The notes: generated by a model from the letters alone, not told the origin. A stretch of DNA of 30,767 nucleotides from a virus (IMGVR_UViG_3300032304_000722:1-30767); one strand, 5' to 3'; counted from the stretch's first letter, positions 15,178-23,628 are shown. Numbers and translations: made by a program.

Positions 15178-15762
15178 ATGAATACTTACAATGATTTACC
15201 CGTTTATTCGCTTGTAGTAAACGATGAAGAAGGAACAGGCGTTGACTTCGTCGCACTTGTTAACGCTCCCGCAATCGAGCGCAACTTCCAAGCCTTCAAC
15301 AACCGTGTGAAGTTCACCGCTAACGAAGACAAAAGGTTGGTTACAGGGCCGTTAATGATTCCCGATTCCATGATTTTTAGACGTGATGAAAAGTTTGGTG
15401 AGTATTACGTAACCTACACCGCAGAAACGATTAAAAAGATAGCGGAAAAGTTTATGCAAAACCAATACATTTCCAACGTCAACACTGAGCACAAAACACC
15501 AGTAAAGGACGTGTTCATGATCGAGTCATTTATTACCGACGTTGATCGTGGTATAGGTTCGCCCAAAGGCTTCGAGGATTGCCCCGAAGGTACTTGGTTT
15601 GGTACGTACAAAGTGAACAACGAAGACGTATGGAATCAAGTTAAAGACGGAACGTTCAAAGGGTTCAGCGTTGAAGGTGATTTTATTCACGCACCTTTCC
15701 AAGCCTCAAAACAACTACCGTTGGAAGTGATTTTGATTGACGAAATTCTTTCAATGCTATAA
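15178..15762 (+). CDS. XkdF-like prohead maturation protease
   Basis: A 194-aa protein with the order of conserved segments of XkdF-type putative phage serine proteases: VTGPLMIPDSMIFRRD, then YYVTYTAETIKKIAEKFM, Asn-Val-Asn-Thr-Glu-His at about residues 99-104, FMIESFITD, a GTWFGTYKV strand, and FKGFSVEGDF. His104 and the Ser of GFSVEG are candidates for the catalytic pair. It should process scaffold and capsid during head maturation, which fits its place before the scaffold and capsid genes. It begins 1 base after the tape measure stop. Confidence 0.8.
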   Translation: MNTYNDLPVYSLVVNDEEGTGVDFVALVNAPAIERNFQAFNNRVKFTANEDKRLVTGPLMIPDSMIFRRDEKFGEYYVTYTAETIKKIAEKFMQNQYISNVNTEHKTPVKDVFMIESFITDVDRGIGSPKGFEDCPEGTWFGTYKVNNEDVWNQVKDGTFKGFSVEGDFIHAPFQASKQLPLEVILIDEILSML

Positions 15763-15770
15763 TTTTTTTT

Positions 15771-15805
15771 GTCACTTTTTTTTGCCTTCCCATTTCATAA
15801 GTATA
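15771..15805 (+). promoter_or_regulatory. Phage-specific promoter-like motif, copy 3 (head genes)
   Basis: GTCAC (15771-15775), 13 bases, CCCATT (15789-15794), then ATAAGTATA. The last triplet is ATA, not ATG, and the gene begins 16 bases further on at 15819, so this copy would give a short leader. It lies in the only intergenic gap before the scaffold-capsid pair, downstream of two T-runs. Confidence 0.6.
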
Positions 15806-15818
15806 AAACTTTTATCAC

Positions 15819-16388
15819 ATGGATATTAAAGCTGAATTGCTAAAAATTAAAAGCTATCTGATGTCGACCGAAGTTACCCCAACCGCACAAGAGTTCGCCA
15901 TGTACGACCTTGCAAGTGGTGGTCAAGTATCAATCAACGGTGAAATCGTTGTTGGTGCGGAGGTAATGGTAATCGACGGGGATGGTAACGCAGTTCCTGC
16001 TCCCGACGGAGAGCATGAATTGGTTGGTGTTGCTAAGATCAAAACCGAAGGCGGAAAGATCGTTGAAATCATGCCTATCGAAGAAGAGTCTACGGTTGAA
16101 GTAGAAATCGAAGCAGGTGAGAAAATGGCCGAAGCCGAAATGATGCCAGACCACGCAAAGGAAATGGAGTCAATGACCGAGCGCATTACCAAGTTGGAGG
16201 GTATGATTGCTGACATGATGACCCGAATGGATGGAATGGGTAAAGCTACCGAAGCTATGTCCGCAGTTGTTGAAGAGGTAGCAAGCCGTCCGACTGCCGA
16301 AGTTTCAAAGCCCGTTGCATTCACCTATTTGAATCCAAAGGAAAAGCAAAACGATAAATTTTCAAATCTTTTAAACGCATTAAAATAA
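15819..16388 (+). CDS. Capsid scaffold-like protein
   Basis: A 189-aa strongly acidic protein. The first half contains a small beta domain (VGAEVMVIDGDGNAVPAPDGEHEL). The second half is a Met/Glu-rich coiled coil (about residues 110-155: EMESMTERITKLEGMIADMM), and the end is short and basic (PKEKQNDKFSNLL). Size, acidity, coiled coil and place between protease and major capsid gene all fit a head scaffold. It is preceded by motif copy 3. Confidence 0.7.
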   Translation: MDIKAELLKIKSYLMSTEVTPTAQEFAMYDLASGGQVSINGEIVVGAEVMVIDGDGNAVPAPDGEHELVGVAKIKTEGGKIVEIMPIEEESTVEVEIEAGEKMAEAEMMPDHAKEMESMTERITKLEGMIADMMTRMDGMGKATEAMSAVVEEVASRPTAEVSKPVAFTYLNPKEKQNDKFSNLLNALK

Positions 16389-16394
16389 ACAAAA

Positions 16395-17363
16395 ATGAGT
16401 TACACTTTTACAGGGTTAAGTACTTATACTAATCAACAGACCCTACCCCTAATTACCAAGTCGTTATTCAACGCACGCACCATTTCCTTGATCAACAAGC
16501 AAGTTGGTGTTAAGTATGTTTCTGCTTTGAACTTGTTAGACACTACAACTACTTTTGCTTATGGCAATACTTGTGGTTTTGACGGTTCAGGAAACACTAC
16601 CGATTTTACACAGCGCAACTTGACTGCGGTTCATACCAAAGTACACGAAGCAATGTGTCCAAAATCTTTGGAACAGTATTGGATGCAAACCCAATTAACT
16701 GCGGGGTCAATGCCTACAACTATTCCTTTCGAGCAAGTTTACGCTGAGCAAAAAGTTGCTTCTATTCAGAAGACCTTGGAAACTGCGGTATGGCAAGGTG
16801 CAGGAACGTCAGGTTCAATCACTGGTTTTGCTAAGATTTTTGCTGATGCTGCAACTGCTAATCCTTCTACCGATTGTATCGACTTGAACGATTCTGCTTT
16901 CAACTGGTCAACTGACCTTACTTTCGCTACGTTGCAATCAACACCTGCAAACGCTATCAAGTTGTTGAACACTTTTGAAACTTATCTTCCTGCTGACATC
17001 AAAGGTTACGACGACGTTGCTATTTTCTGCGGTATCGACGTATTCACTGCAATTAAGCAAGGTTTGGTTGCTCAAAATTACTTCAACATTTCTTACTTAA
17101 ATGGAGTTGAAAATTACGAATTGACTTTGCCAGGTTCTAACATCAAGTTGTACGGAGTTAACGGATTGAACGGAACTTACGATTTGTACGCAGGTCGCAC
17201 TTCTCACTTCGTTTTCGGTACTGACTTGTTGAATGAAGAAGAGCGTTTCGAAATCTTCTATGCTAAGGAAGCTGACCAAGTTCGTTTCGTTGCTGAATTC
17301 AAGGCAGGCGTTCAAATCGCTTTCCCTGATCAGACCCGTCGTTTCATGATGGCCGCATCTTAA
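16395..17363 (+). CDS. Major capsid protein
   Basis: A 322-aa protein following the scaffold by 6 bases and closed by a strong terminator, as expected for the most highly expressed gene. It has a mixed alpha/beta composition, with a long central helix-forming segment (FEQVYAEQKVASIQKTLETAVWQG) and an end with QVRFVAEFKAGVQIAFPD. The general pattern fits HK97-fold capsids of Bacteroidota phages. I assign it from size, composition and neighbours, not from a diagnostic motif. Confidence 0.8.
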   Translation: MSYTFTGLSTYTNQQTLPLITKSLFNARTISLINKQVGVKYVSALNLLDTTTTFAYGNTCGFDGSGNTTDFTQRNLTAVHTKVHEAMCPKSLEQYWMQTQLTAGSMPTTIPFEQVYAEQKVASIQKTLETAVWQGAGTSGSITGFAKIFADAATANPSTDCIDLNDSAFNWSTDLTFATLQSTPANAIKLLNTFETYLPADIKGYDDVAIFCGIDVFTAIKQGLVAQNYFNISYLNGVENYELTLPGSNIKLYGVNGLNGTYDLYAGRTSHFVFGTDLLNEEERFEIFYAKEADQVRFVAEFKAGVQIAFPDQTRRFMMAAS

Positions 17364-17387
17364 TCGATCATTGAACTATTAACCGAG

Positions 17388-17417
17388 GGGTGGGTGAAAT
17401 CGCCCACCCTTTTTTTT
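17388..17417 (+). terminator. Rho-independent terminator after the capsid gene
   Basis: A perfect 7-bp stem GGGTGGG/CCCACCC (17388-17394 with 17403-17409), an 8-base loop and a run of eight T. It closes the scaffold-capsid transcript. Confidence 0.92.
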
Positions 17418-17441
17418 AAACAAAAATAAAAAAATAAAGAT

Positions 17442-17933
17442 ATGAGTTGCGCATTAACCGCAGGATACACTCTCGCTTGTAAGGATAGCGTTGGTGGATT
17501 AAAACAAGTTTACATCGACAACTTTGAAGATGTCGATTACGGTGCTGTTACAAACGGTGCTATTTCAACCGCTACGGGTGGTTTCTTTTCGTTTGAGTTG
17601 CCAATGAATACGGCACAATTCACCGAAACAGTTACATCAAGTGTTGAAAACGGCACTACTTTTTACCAAACCGAGCTTTCAATCGTATTGCCTAAATTGA
17701 CCGCTGAACTTCGTAATCAATTGAAGCTATTAGCTCAGGCTAAATTAGCCGTAATTGCTACCGATAGAAACGGTGCGCAGTGGGTTATGGGATTGGAAAA
17801 CGGAGTTTATTTGACTACTGGAACGTCTGCAACTGGAACTGCCATGGGTGACTTGAACGGCATGACATTGACGTTTACTTCTATGGAGAAAGACCCGATT
17901 GTAGTATTTACGGGCACTGTACCTTTGGATTAA
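17442..17933 (+). CDS. Major tail (tube) protein
   Basis: A 163-aa protein. Its opening (MSCALTAGYTLACKDSVGG) and the segment FTETVTSSVENGTTFYQTELSI are typical of tail tube proteins of Bacteroidota siphoviruses. They are followed by RNQLKLLAQAKLAVIATDRNG and GDLNGMTLTFTSMEKD. It would polymerise around the tape measure. The gene stands alone between two terminators (17388 and 17960), which suggests separately tuned high expression. It lies between capsid and portal genes, far from the tape measure. Confidence 0.75.
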   Translation: MSCALTAGYTLACKDSVGGLKQVYIDNFEDVDYGAVTNGAISTATGGFFSFELPMNTAQFTETVTSSVENGTTFYQTELSIVLPKLTAELRNQLKLLAQAKLAVIATDRNGAQWVMGLENGVYLTTGTSATGTAMGDLNGMTLTFTSMEKDPIVVFTGTVPLD

Positions 17934-17959
17934 CCCTACACACTTTCCATATTTTGAAG

Positions 17960-17985
17960 GGTGGCATTCGTGCCACCTTTTTTTT
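17960..17985 (+). terminator. Rho-independent terminator with TTCG loop
   Basis: A perfect 7-bp stem GGTGGCA/TGCCACC closed by the stable TTCG tetraloop and followed by eight T. It lies directly behind the tail tube gene and immediately before motif copy 4. Confidence 0.93.
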
Positions 17986-17989
17986 ATTC

Positions 17990-18024
17990 GTTACATTTTG
18001 AGTTTTGCCCATTATATAATTATG
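17990..18024 (+). promoter_or_regulatory. Phage-specific promoter-like motif, copy 4 (portal group)
   Basis: GTTAC (17990-17994), 13 bases, CCCATT (18008-18013), then ATAATTATG, whose ATG (18022) begins the next gene. It sits 4 bases behind a strong terminator, exactly where a fresh promoter is needed, which is the best single piece of support for a promoter role. Confidence 0.65.
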
Positions 18025-18390
18025 CAGTTGATCACAACGAACGCAGTTAACCGCCTATACTTTACCGCTACCGAGAATATGGTGAGCGGTGCATGGGTAT
18101 ATTTGAACATTCACCACATCGCAACCAATGAAGACTACTTTTTCAGTTTTGAAAAGGTTCAAAACCTTAGCGTATTTACTGGCCGTTTTGATGCTTGGGA
18201 TTGCAATGTTGGGAATTTACCCGTTGGTCAGTGTTTATATACATTGTACGAGGGTAATGAGGGAGCGGTCAATCCTGAAAGCGAAGAAATTTTAAACGTG
18301 TTGGAGGTTGGATTATACGAAGTTTTGGCGAATGAAAACACCGACATCGTATTTGAAAACAATACAACTTATATCGAGCCAAATTTATGA
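18022..18390 (+). CDS. Hypothetical structural-region protein
   Basis: A 122-aa beta-rich, acidic protein that is not recognised. It contains ENMVSGAWVYLNIHHIATNEDYFF and a Trp-Asp-Cys-Asn motif. It begins with the ATG of motif copy 4; an upstream in-frame TTG (17998) is rejected because it would lie inside the motif. It overlaps the portal gene by 4 bases, so a role in the virion neck or as an accessory virion protein is plausible. Confidence 0.65.
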   Translation: MQLITTNAVNRLYFTATENMVSGAWVYLNIHHIATNEDYFFSFEKVQNLSVFTGRFDAWDCNVGNLPVGQCLYTLYEGNEGAVNPESEEILNVLEVGLYEVLANENTDIVFENNTTYIEPNL

Positions 18391-20237
18391 GTTCAAGAAG
18401 AGTAAAAAATGCGTATGGTATGCCTACCAGTTCGCCTATTGTACGACAGGACTTTGAAACAAAGTTACCTGAGTACAAGGTAGTCAACGGGAAGGATTAC
18501 GTTATGTACGGTGAGCATAACCGTTACCCCGATTACTTGTTGGAAATGTACCAACGTAGCGCAAAGCATAACGCTATTGTAAACGGGAAGGTAAACTACA
18601 TTACGGGTAATGGGTGGACTTACGAAGCCGACAAAGTACCGAGCGAAATGCTTGGTGAGTTGAACCGATTGTTAGAGAACCCAAACCCATACGACGACTT
18701 AAACGATATTCTATATAAGACCGCACTTGACTTCGAGATTTTTAACGGGTTTGCGTTAGAAATCGTGTGGAATATGCACGGCAAGATCAGCCAAATTGCA
18801 CACAAAAACTTTGGTAACCTACGTCGCAACGTGGATGGTAGTAAGTTTTACTATGCTGATGAGTGGAAAGAGTTTGGAGAACCCGAAGGACTTACCGAGT
18901 ATATGCCATTCGACCCCGAAAAGCGTTTAGGTAAGCAACTATTTTACTACTGTTCATACGCTCCAAGCGTGCGTTATTACCCCATTCCTGAGTACCTTGG
19001 TGCGCTTGCTTACATCGAAACGGATGCAAGGATTGCAAACTACCACGTAAACAACTTACGTAACGGTTTCCTTGGTGGTTTTCTTTTCAATTTCAACAAT
19101 GGAGTGCCTTCGAATGAAGAACAAAGAGAAATCAAACGTCAATTACAAAAGCAATTAAAAGGCGACGATGGGGAGCGTATCGTGGTGAACTTCAACGATA
19201 GTGCCGACACTGGATTAAAGATTGAACCATTAAACGCTAACGACCTCGATAAGCAGTTCAATATTCTAAACGAAACCATCCAAACTGAAATCTTTGTTGC
19301 TCATCGTGTGACCTCCCCGATGCTGTTTGGTGTACGTGTTTCAGGGCAACTTGGTGGACGTTCTGAATTGGTTGAAGCATACGAACTATTTAAAGCGGTT
19401 TATGTAAACGATCGAGTTCAAAAGTTGGAAAAGGTATTTAATTACATTTTTTCCTTCAATGGTTTGGGTGTTTTGGAAATCGAACCTACCGAGCCAATTA
19501 CTGAAAGACTAACCGAACAATCTTTGCTTCAAATCATGACCAAAGACGAACTGCGAGAAAAAGCAGGTTTACCACCTTTGGCCGAAGTAACCGTTACCGA
19601 GCAACCGCAATCATTTACGCACCAAGATTTCCGTAAGGAGAAAGAAGAGTTAGCGTTGTTTCAAAAGTTTGGCCGTGATGCGTCCGAGTTTGAGGAAATT
19701 ACACGTAGGCCAATGCGCTACGGGTTTGAGTTGTTAGAACAAGAATTTGCCAGTGAGTACGCAGAATTAGACGCTGATATTTTAAAGTTAATCGAGAAAG
19801 ACCCTGCAATTACTTCGGATAAATTAGCCGAAAAGTTAGGAAAGTCAATAGAGCTAATTTCAGACCGTATCAGCGCACTTATTGAGGCAAAGGCTATCAA
19901 TATTCGTGGAGCATTAAAAGAGCTTGGAGAGTCTGCAAAGGACTTTATTAAGCCACGTAACCCCGAAGGTGAACCATTGGTGCAAGTGATGTACAAATAC
20001 GACGTACTTCCTGAGTTTGGCCCTCAAAAGTTGATCGCTGGAAGTCGTGAATTTTGCTCAAAAATGATTGACCTTGGAAGGTACTATACCCGTCAAGACA
20101 TTAACCAAATTTCAGACATTATGGGGTACTCGGTTTGGGAGCGAAAAGGCGGTTGGTACACAAAGCCCGGAACGAACCAACACTACCCTACGTGCCGTCA
20201 CACTTGGATGCAAACATTAGTAAAACCGAAAGCATGA
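18387..20237 (+). CDS. Portal protein fused to winged-helix and MuF-like C-terminal domains
   Basis: A 616-aa protein. Residues 1-400 look like a portal: an Arg/Tyr-rich start, repeated long helices, DLDKQFNILNETIQTEIFVAHRVTSPMLFGV and an ELVEAYELFKAVYVNDRVQKLEKVFN stem-like helix. Residues 466-505 (LIEKDPAITSDKLAEKLGK ... LIEAKAI) read as a winged helix. Residues 552-616 (SREFCSKMIDLGRYYTRQDI ... GGWYTKPGT ... CRHTWMQTLV) match the end of Mu gpF-like minor head proteins. The portal forms the packaging ring. Portal-MuF fusions are known, but the winged helix between the two parts is less usual. It overlaps the genes on both sides by 4 bases. Confidence 0.75.
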   Translation: MSSRRVKNAYGMPTSSPIVRQDFETKLPEYKVVNGKDYVMYGEHNRYPDYLLEMYQRSAKHNAIVNGKVNYITGNGWTYEADKVPSEMLGELNRLLENPNPYDDLNDILYKTALDFEIFNGFALEIVWNMHGKISQIAHKNFGNLRRNVDGSKFYYADEWKEFGEPEGLTEYMPFDPEKRLGKQLFYYCSYAPSVRYYPIPEYLGALAYIETDARIANYHVNNLRNGFLGGFLFNFNNGVPSNEEQREIKRQLQKQLKGDDGERIVVNFNDSADTGLKIEPLNANDLDKQFNILNETIQTEIFVAHRVTSPMLFGVRVSGQLGGRSELVEAYELFKAVYVNDRVQKLEKVFNYIFSFNGLGVLEIEPTEPITERLTEQSLLQIMTKDELREKAGLPPLAEVTVTEQPQSFTHQDFRKEKEELALFQKFGRDASEFEEITRRPMRYGFELLEQEFASEYAELDADILKLIEKDPAITSDKLAEKLGKSIELISDRISALIEAKAINIRGALKELGESAKDFIKPRNPEGEPLVQVMYKYDVLPEFGPQKLIAGSREFCSKMIDLGRYYTRQDINQISDIMGYSVWERKGGWYTKPGTNQHYPTCRHTWMQTLVKPKA

Positions 20238-20815
20238 GCCAAAAAGCCCTATTCATAACCGAGAAGCAATTAAAAGATGCTTCATTGATTAACGAAAACG
20301 TAAGCATGGTGAAGTTGCGCCCGACGTTGATCATGTGTCAAGAAATGCACATTCAACCGATTTTAGGTAGCGATCTTTACAAAGAAATTGCGAACCAAAT
20401 TATTGGTAACACGTTAACCCAAGAGAATGAAGACCTGCTTATTGACTACATTCAGCCATGTTTACAAATGTTTGTACAAATGGAGTTTCCAATGGCCTTC
20501 GGCTTCCAGTTACGCAATAAGAACGTGGAGCGTGGTACTGATCAAAACAGCACTCAGGCCTCCATGAGTGAACTTCAAAGATTGATTGATTACTACAAAT
20601 CAAAAGCCGAATGGTACGCTGAAAGAATTACCCGTTATATCTTAACCAATATCACCGACTTCCCTGCGTATCAATCCCCAAGCGGACAAATCGATACCAT
20701 TTTGCCTAACCGACGTAATTATACCGCAGGTTTGGTGTTGAATAACTACGGTTGTTGTGGTGATTACGCAAGTCGTTACCAAGCTAACTTCAATCGGGAT
20801 TGTGACTGTTATTGA
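20234..20815 (+). CDS. Head-tail connector-like protein
   Basis: A 193-aa protein with the helical layout of Bacteroidota phage connector proteins (DUF6712-like): FITEKQLKDASLINENVSM, KLRPTLIMCQEMHIQPILGSD and YIQPCLQMFVQMEFP. It ends in an unusual Cys-rich tail (GCCGDY ... NRDCDCY). It would bind beneath the portal. The ATG at 20234 overlaps the portal stop and is preferred over an upstream in-frame ATG. Confidence 0.65.
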   Translation: MSQKALFITEKQLKDASLINENVSMVKLRPTLIMCQEMHIQPILGSDLYKEIANQIIGNTLTQENEDLLIDYIQPCLQMFVQMEFPMAFGFQLRNKNVERGTDQNSTQASMSELQRLIDYYKSKAEWYAERITRYILTNITDFPAYQSPSGQIDTILPNRRNYTAGLVLNNYGCCGDYASRYQANFNRDCDCY

Positions 20816-20820
20816 AACTT

Positions 20821-20943
20821 ATGAGTTACCACAAAAAGAACGTAGAAAAGTTAAGGGTTTACCTATCAAAAGACAAAGATGCAAAGTTGGAACACGATAA
20901 AAAGAAGCTTAAAGGAGTTCAGCGAGAGCCATCCGCTCGTTAA
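20821..20943 (+). CDS. Small basic protein
   Basis: A 40-aa Lys-rich protein (MSYHKKNVEKLRVYLSKDKD ... REPSAR), not recognised. It begins 5 bases after the connector gene, and its last 65 bases overlap the start of the next gene in another frame. Spacing supports it as a real gene. Without homologues it could still be an accidental frame. Confidence 0.4.
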   Translation: MSYHKKNVEKLRVYLSKDKDAKLEHDKKKLKGVQREPSAR

Positions 20944-21694
20944 TTCGTTCGGTACGGGTAACATCCTCGACCCTGATAGCGCACAGATTACCAACTTTGT
21001 TACTCCCGAAATCGATAGGATTTATTACCCTTTGGTTTTTGCGACGTTGGATTCTTCGAGGTTTGGAAGCAACTCGGTTACGTTTACCGTTGGTTTGGTT
21101 TTCATGGACAAGATTGAGGAAAGCCAAAAGGTAGCAGACCGCCCTACTGGTTCAAATGCTTTGAACTTCCAAACGCTCCAACCCGACGAGGTAATGAGCG
21201 ATATGACTCAACTCGCAGGGGATTTCATGATTAAGTATCAACGGACGTTTGGCAATGACTTCGATATTTCGGTGGATGCTAACGTTGATTACTTTGTAGA
21301 TCGTTTTGGTGATCGTGTTGCGGGATGCAGAGCGGTGCTATCTTTCAACGTTCCACTTGCTTTGAGCGTGTGTACCATTCCAACGGAAATGGACCCCGAT
21401 ACGTGTTACTATGGTGGTGTTGAAGCTACCAACTTAATCGACTTTTACGACGGTAGTACGTTGGCCGTTGCGATTGATAAACCGATAAACATTACCTTTG
21501 ATGGTGGAGCGGTTAGTAACTTATTCCTTTGGTTTGCCGTACCTTCAAATTATTCATTCTCGCATTGGTTTAGAAGTTCATTCGATCAAGGGGCGTTCGA
21601 TCAGTTGTTTGAGGTGTACGATACCGAGGATGATTACACAATTTACGTTACAATGTGGCAAACGGAAGCAACCGTACAAATGACTATACAATGA
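20879..21694 (+). CDS. Neck / tail terminator-like structural protein
   Basis: A 271-aa protein. Its first 30 residues (SLKEFSESHPLVNSFGTGN) followed by Tyr-Pro-Leu-Val-Phe-Ala resemble tail terminator or neck proteins found downstream of connector genes in Bacteroidota phages. The later half adds beta-rich segments with DGSTLAVAIDKPINITF, possibly an Ig-like decoration. It overlaps the fibre gene by 4 bases. Confidence 0.6.
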   Translation: MQSWNTIKRSLKEFSESHPLVNSFGTGNILDPDSAQITNFVTPEIDRIYYPLVFATLDSSRFGSNSVTFTVGLVFMDKIEESQKVADRPTGSNALNFQTLQPDEVMSDMTQLAGDFMIKYQRTFGNDFDISVDANVDYFVDRFGDRVAGCRAVLSFNVPLALSVCTIPTEMDPDTCYYGGVEATNLIDFYDGSTLAVAIDKPINITFDGGAVSNLFLWFAVPSNYSFSHWFRSSFDQGAFDQLFEVYDTEDDYTIYVTMWQTEATVQMTIQ

Positions 21695-23214
21695 TAAGAT
21701 TAAGCGATAATTTAGAAATCAACAAACCTGCACCCGTAGATGATCGTTTGGGCGTGTTTGTTTCCACGGCTTCGGCATTGACATCCGTTCCCGAAGACCG
21801 ACGTTATATTGGTTTAACCGTTATTGTGGACGATGGAAGCGGTGCTACTGAGTATTGGTTCAAAGACGGTGTGACCGATGCTGACCTTGAAGCAAAGTCA
21901 ACGGGTGGCGGTGGTAGTTCTATATGGGGTTCGATTACGGGAACGTTAAGCAATCAAACCGATTTGCAGAACGCCTTGGATGCGAAAGTTCCTTACACGG
22001 GTGCAACACAAAACGTCAACCTCGGCACGTACAATTTAACCGCTGATCAATTAGCGTTGAACGTAAACCCAACGGGTACGCTTGGAGTTGGAATGACTGA
22101 ATGGAACGATACACTCGGAAGTTCACAAACACTTTTGAAAGGTGGCTCGGTTACGTTGAAGAACGGCGTTGATTTGGTCGCACGTGTAGTGAACAAGGTA
22201 AACCCAAACACTACACTAACAAAAGCGAATTACCAAGTTGTAAAGGTTACGGGAGCGCAAGGCCAAAGGTTAGCGGTTAATTTAGCGCAAGCAAATACCG
22301 ACCTTAATTCAGCCGATACGCTCGGAGTTGTAACGGAAACCATTGCACCAAACCAAGAAGGATTTATTCTAACGGTAGGGCAAATTGAAGGTATTAACAC
22401 TACGGGAAGTTTGCAGGGTGAATCATGGGCCGATGGCGATGTGTTATATTTAAGCCCGACCACTGCCGGGCGCATGACTAACATTAAACCAAACGCTTCT
22501 ACGGGTCACATCGTGGTACTTGGTTACGTGGAATATTCGCACGCTAACAACGGGAAAATCTATGTAAAGATCATGAACGGTTGGGAGTTAGACGAACTTC
22601 ACAACGTTTACATCAACCCTGCAACGTTAGCAAATGACGATGCTTTGATTTACGAAAGTTCAACCGACCTATGGAAGAACAAACAAGTAACCAAATCAAT
22701 GGTTGGACTTGGAAACGTAGATAATACGAGCGATGCAAATAAGCCAATAAGCACGGCTACACAAACCGCACTTAACCGCATTACAGGCCTTTTCCAAGAC
22801 GTTAGCCAATTAAGTACTACATCAACCACTGCGGTAACTTTAACTACGTTTACGGTGGCTTCTGCAAACATTCCAGTCGGTGGTGTTATTCGTATTTCGG
22901 GGTTGATCGAGCGAACCGCAGGGAGTGGAAATACAACGGTAGGAATGAACGTTAATTCAGGCGGTGCAAGGTATTTGCAATCGGCAGGCACTAACTCGCA
23001 ATTTGAAATGCTTATTTGTAAAACAACGTCTACAAACGTTCGCTATGGTTTGGGTGCATCCAATACAACGGGAAACTCATTTACAGGTCACAATTCAGCA
23101 ACCATTACCGTTGCGCAAGATGGAAGCGGTAATTTTAATATTGCTTTCCTTGGATTAGTTGGAACTGCGGGAGCTACGTTAACCGTTCAATTTGTTAAAG
23201 GCAATTTGTTATGA
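21691..23214 (+). CDS. Tail fibre / receptor-binding protein
   Basis: A 507-aa protein. It has a short N-terminal attachment part, a Gly-rich hinge (STGGGGSS near residue 79), then repeated fibre segments with SNQTDLQNALDAKVPYTGAT. A characteristic MVGLGNVDNTSDANKPIS motif near residue 350 is common in phage tail fibres. The C-terminal 130 residues are Thr/Ser/Gly-rich beta structure, likely a receptor-binding or C1q/TNF-like tip. It is the last structural gene before lysis. The ATG at 21691 overlaps the previous stop. Confidence 0.75.
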   Translation: MIRLSDNLEINKPAPVDDRLGVFVSTASALTSVPEDRRYIGLTVIVDDGSGATEYWFKDGVTDADLEAKSTGGGGSSIWGSITGTLSNQTDLQNALDAKVPYTGATQNVNLGTYNLTADQLALNVNPTGTLGVGMTEWNDTLGSSQTLLKGGSVTLKNGVDLVARVVNKVNPNTTLTKANYQVVKVTGAQGQRLAVNLAQANTDLNSADTLGVVTETIAPNQEGFILTVGQIEGINTTGSLQGESWADGDVLYLSPTTAGRMTNIKPNASTGHIVVLGYVEYSHANNGKIYVKIMNGWELDELHNVYINPATLANDDALIYESSTDLWKNKQVTKSMVGLGNVDNTSDANKPISTATQTALNRITGLFQDVSQLSTTSTTAVTLTTFTVASANIPVGGVIRISGLIERTAGSGNTTVGMNVNSGGARYLQSAGTNSQFEMLICKTTSTNVRYGLGASNTTGNSFTGHNSATITVAQDGSGNFNIAFLGLVGTAGATLTVQFVKGNLL

Positions 23215-23348
23215 AGTACTTAGTTATTTATGATAACACCAACCATTTCTTTGAGGACTTTGAAACCGCAAAAGCGGAGTTCGAAGCGAATGGGGGTTTA
23301 TTTTTAGAAGAAAAAGCACCAAACGTTTATGAAGCAGTTACTACATGA
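23211..23348 (+). CDS. Small protein between fibre and lysis genes
   Basis: A 45-aa acidic protein (MKYLVIYDNTNHFFEDFET ... YEAVTT), not recognised. Its ATG overlaps the fibre stop (ATGA) and its end overlaps the holin-like gene by 20 bases, so tight packing supports it as a true gene. It could be a fibre assembly helper, but nothing shows this. Confidence 0.55.
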   Translation: MKYLVIYDNTNHFFEDFETAKAEFEANGGLFLEEKAPNVYEAVTT

Positions 23349-23628
23349 TTTAGGTATTAACCTGGGCTTATCCTTCGCTGGGTTCGCAGGTTCGCTCGTA
23401 ATGATCGGAAAGAAAGAATTTTCGTGGAAGAAAGCGTTGGTGAGTATCCCGAGCGGTGTGTTTTCTGCAAACTACCTTACCCCGATTGTGGTGGATGCGT
23501 TAGGAATGCAACAAGGGTCAGCGGAGTACGGTATTGCTTTTATCATGGGCTACCTTGGATTGAAAGGAACTGAAATTTTTGCAACTAAATTTATCAATAA
23601 TGAAAAATCTCAAAAACCTAATGCCTAA
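23329..23628 (+). CDS. Holin-like membrane protein
   Basis: A 99-aa protein with three hydrophobic stretches, roughly residues 7-27 (GINLGLSFAGFAGSLVMIG), 38-58 (VSIPSGVFSANYLTPIVVDALG) and 66-84 (YGIAFIMGYLGLKGTEIF), and a Lys-rich end. Size, membrane layout and place directly behind the fibre gene fit a holin, which forms holes for endolysin release. It overlaps the second membrane protein by 29 bases. The endolysin is four genes away. Confidence 0.6.
   Translation: MKQLLHDLGINLGLSFAGFAGSLVMIGKKEFSWKKALVSIPSGVFSANYLTPIVVDALGMQQGSAEYGIAFIMGYLGLKGTEIFATKFINNEKSQKPNA

Noticed and set aside
15923-16324. A 133-codon minus-strand frame opposite the scaffold gene
   Set aside because: It is fully inside a well-supported + strand gene, and its Ser/Ile-rich product is the mirror of acidic codons. 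The other minus-strand frames of the window are rejected for the same reason.
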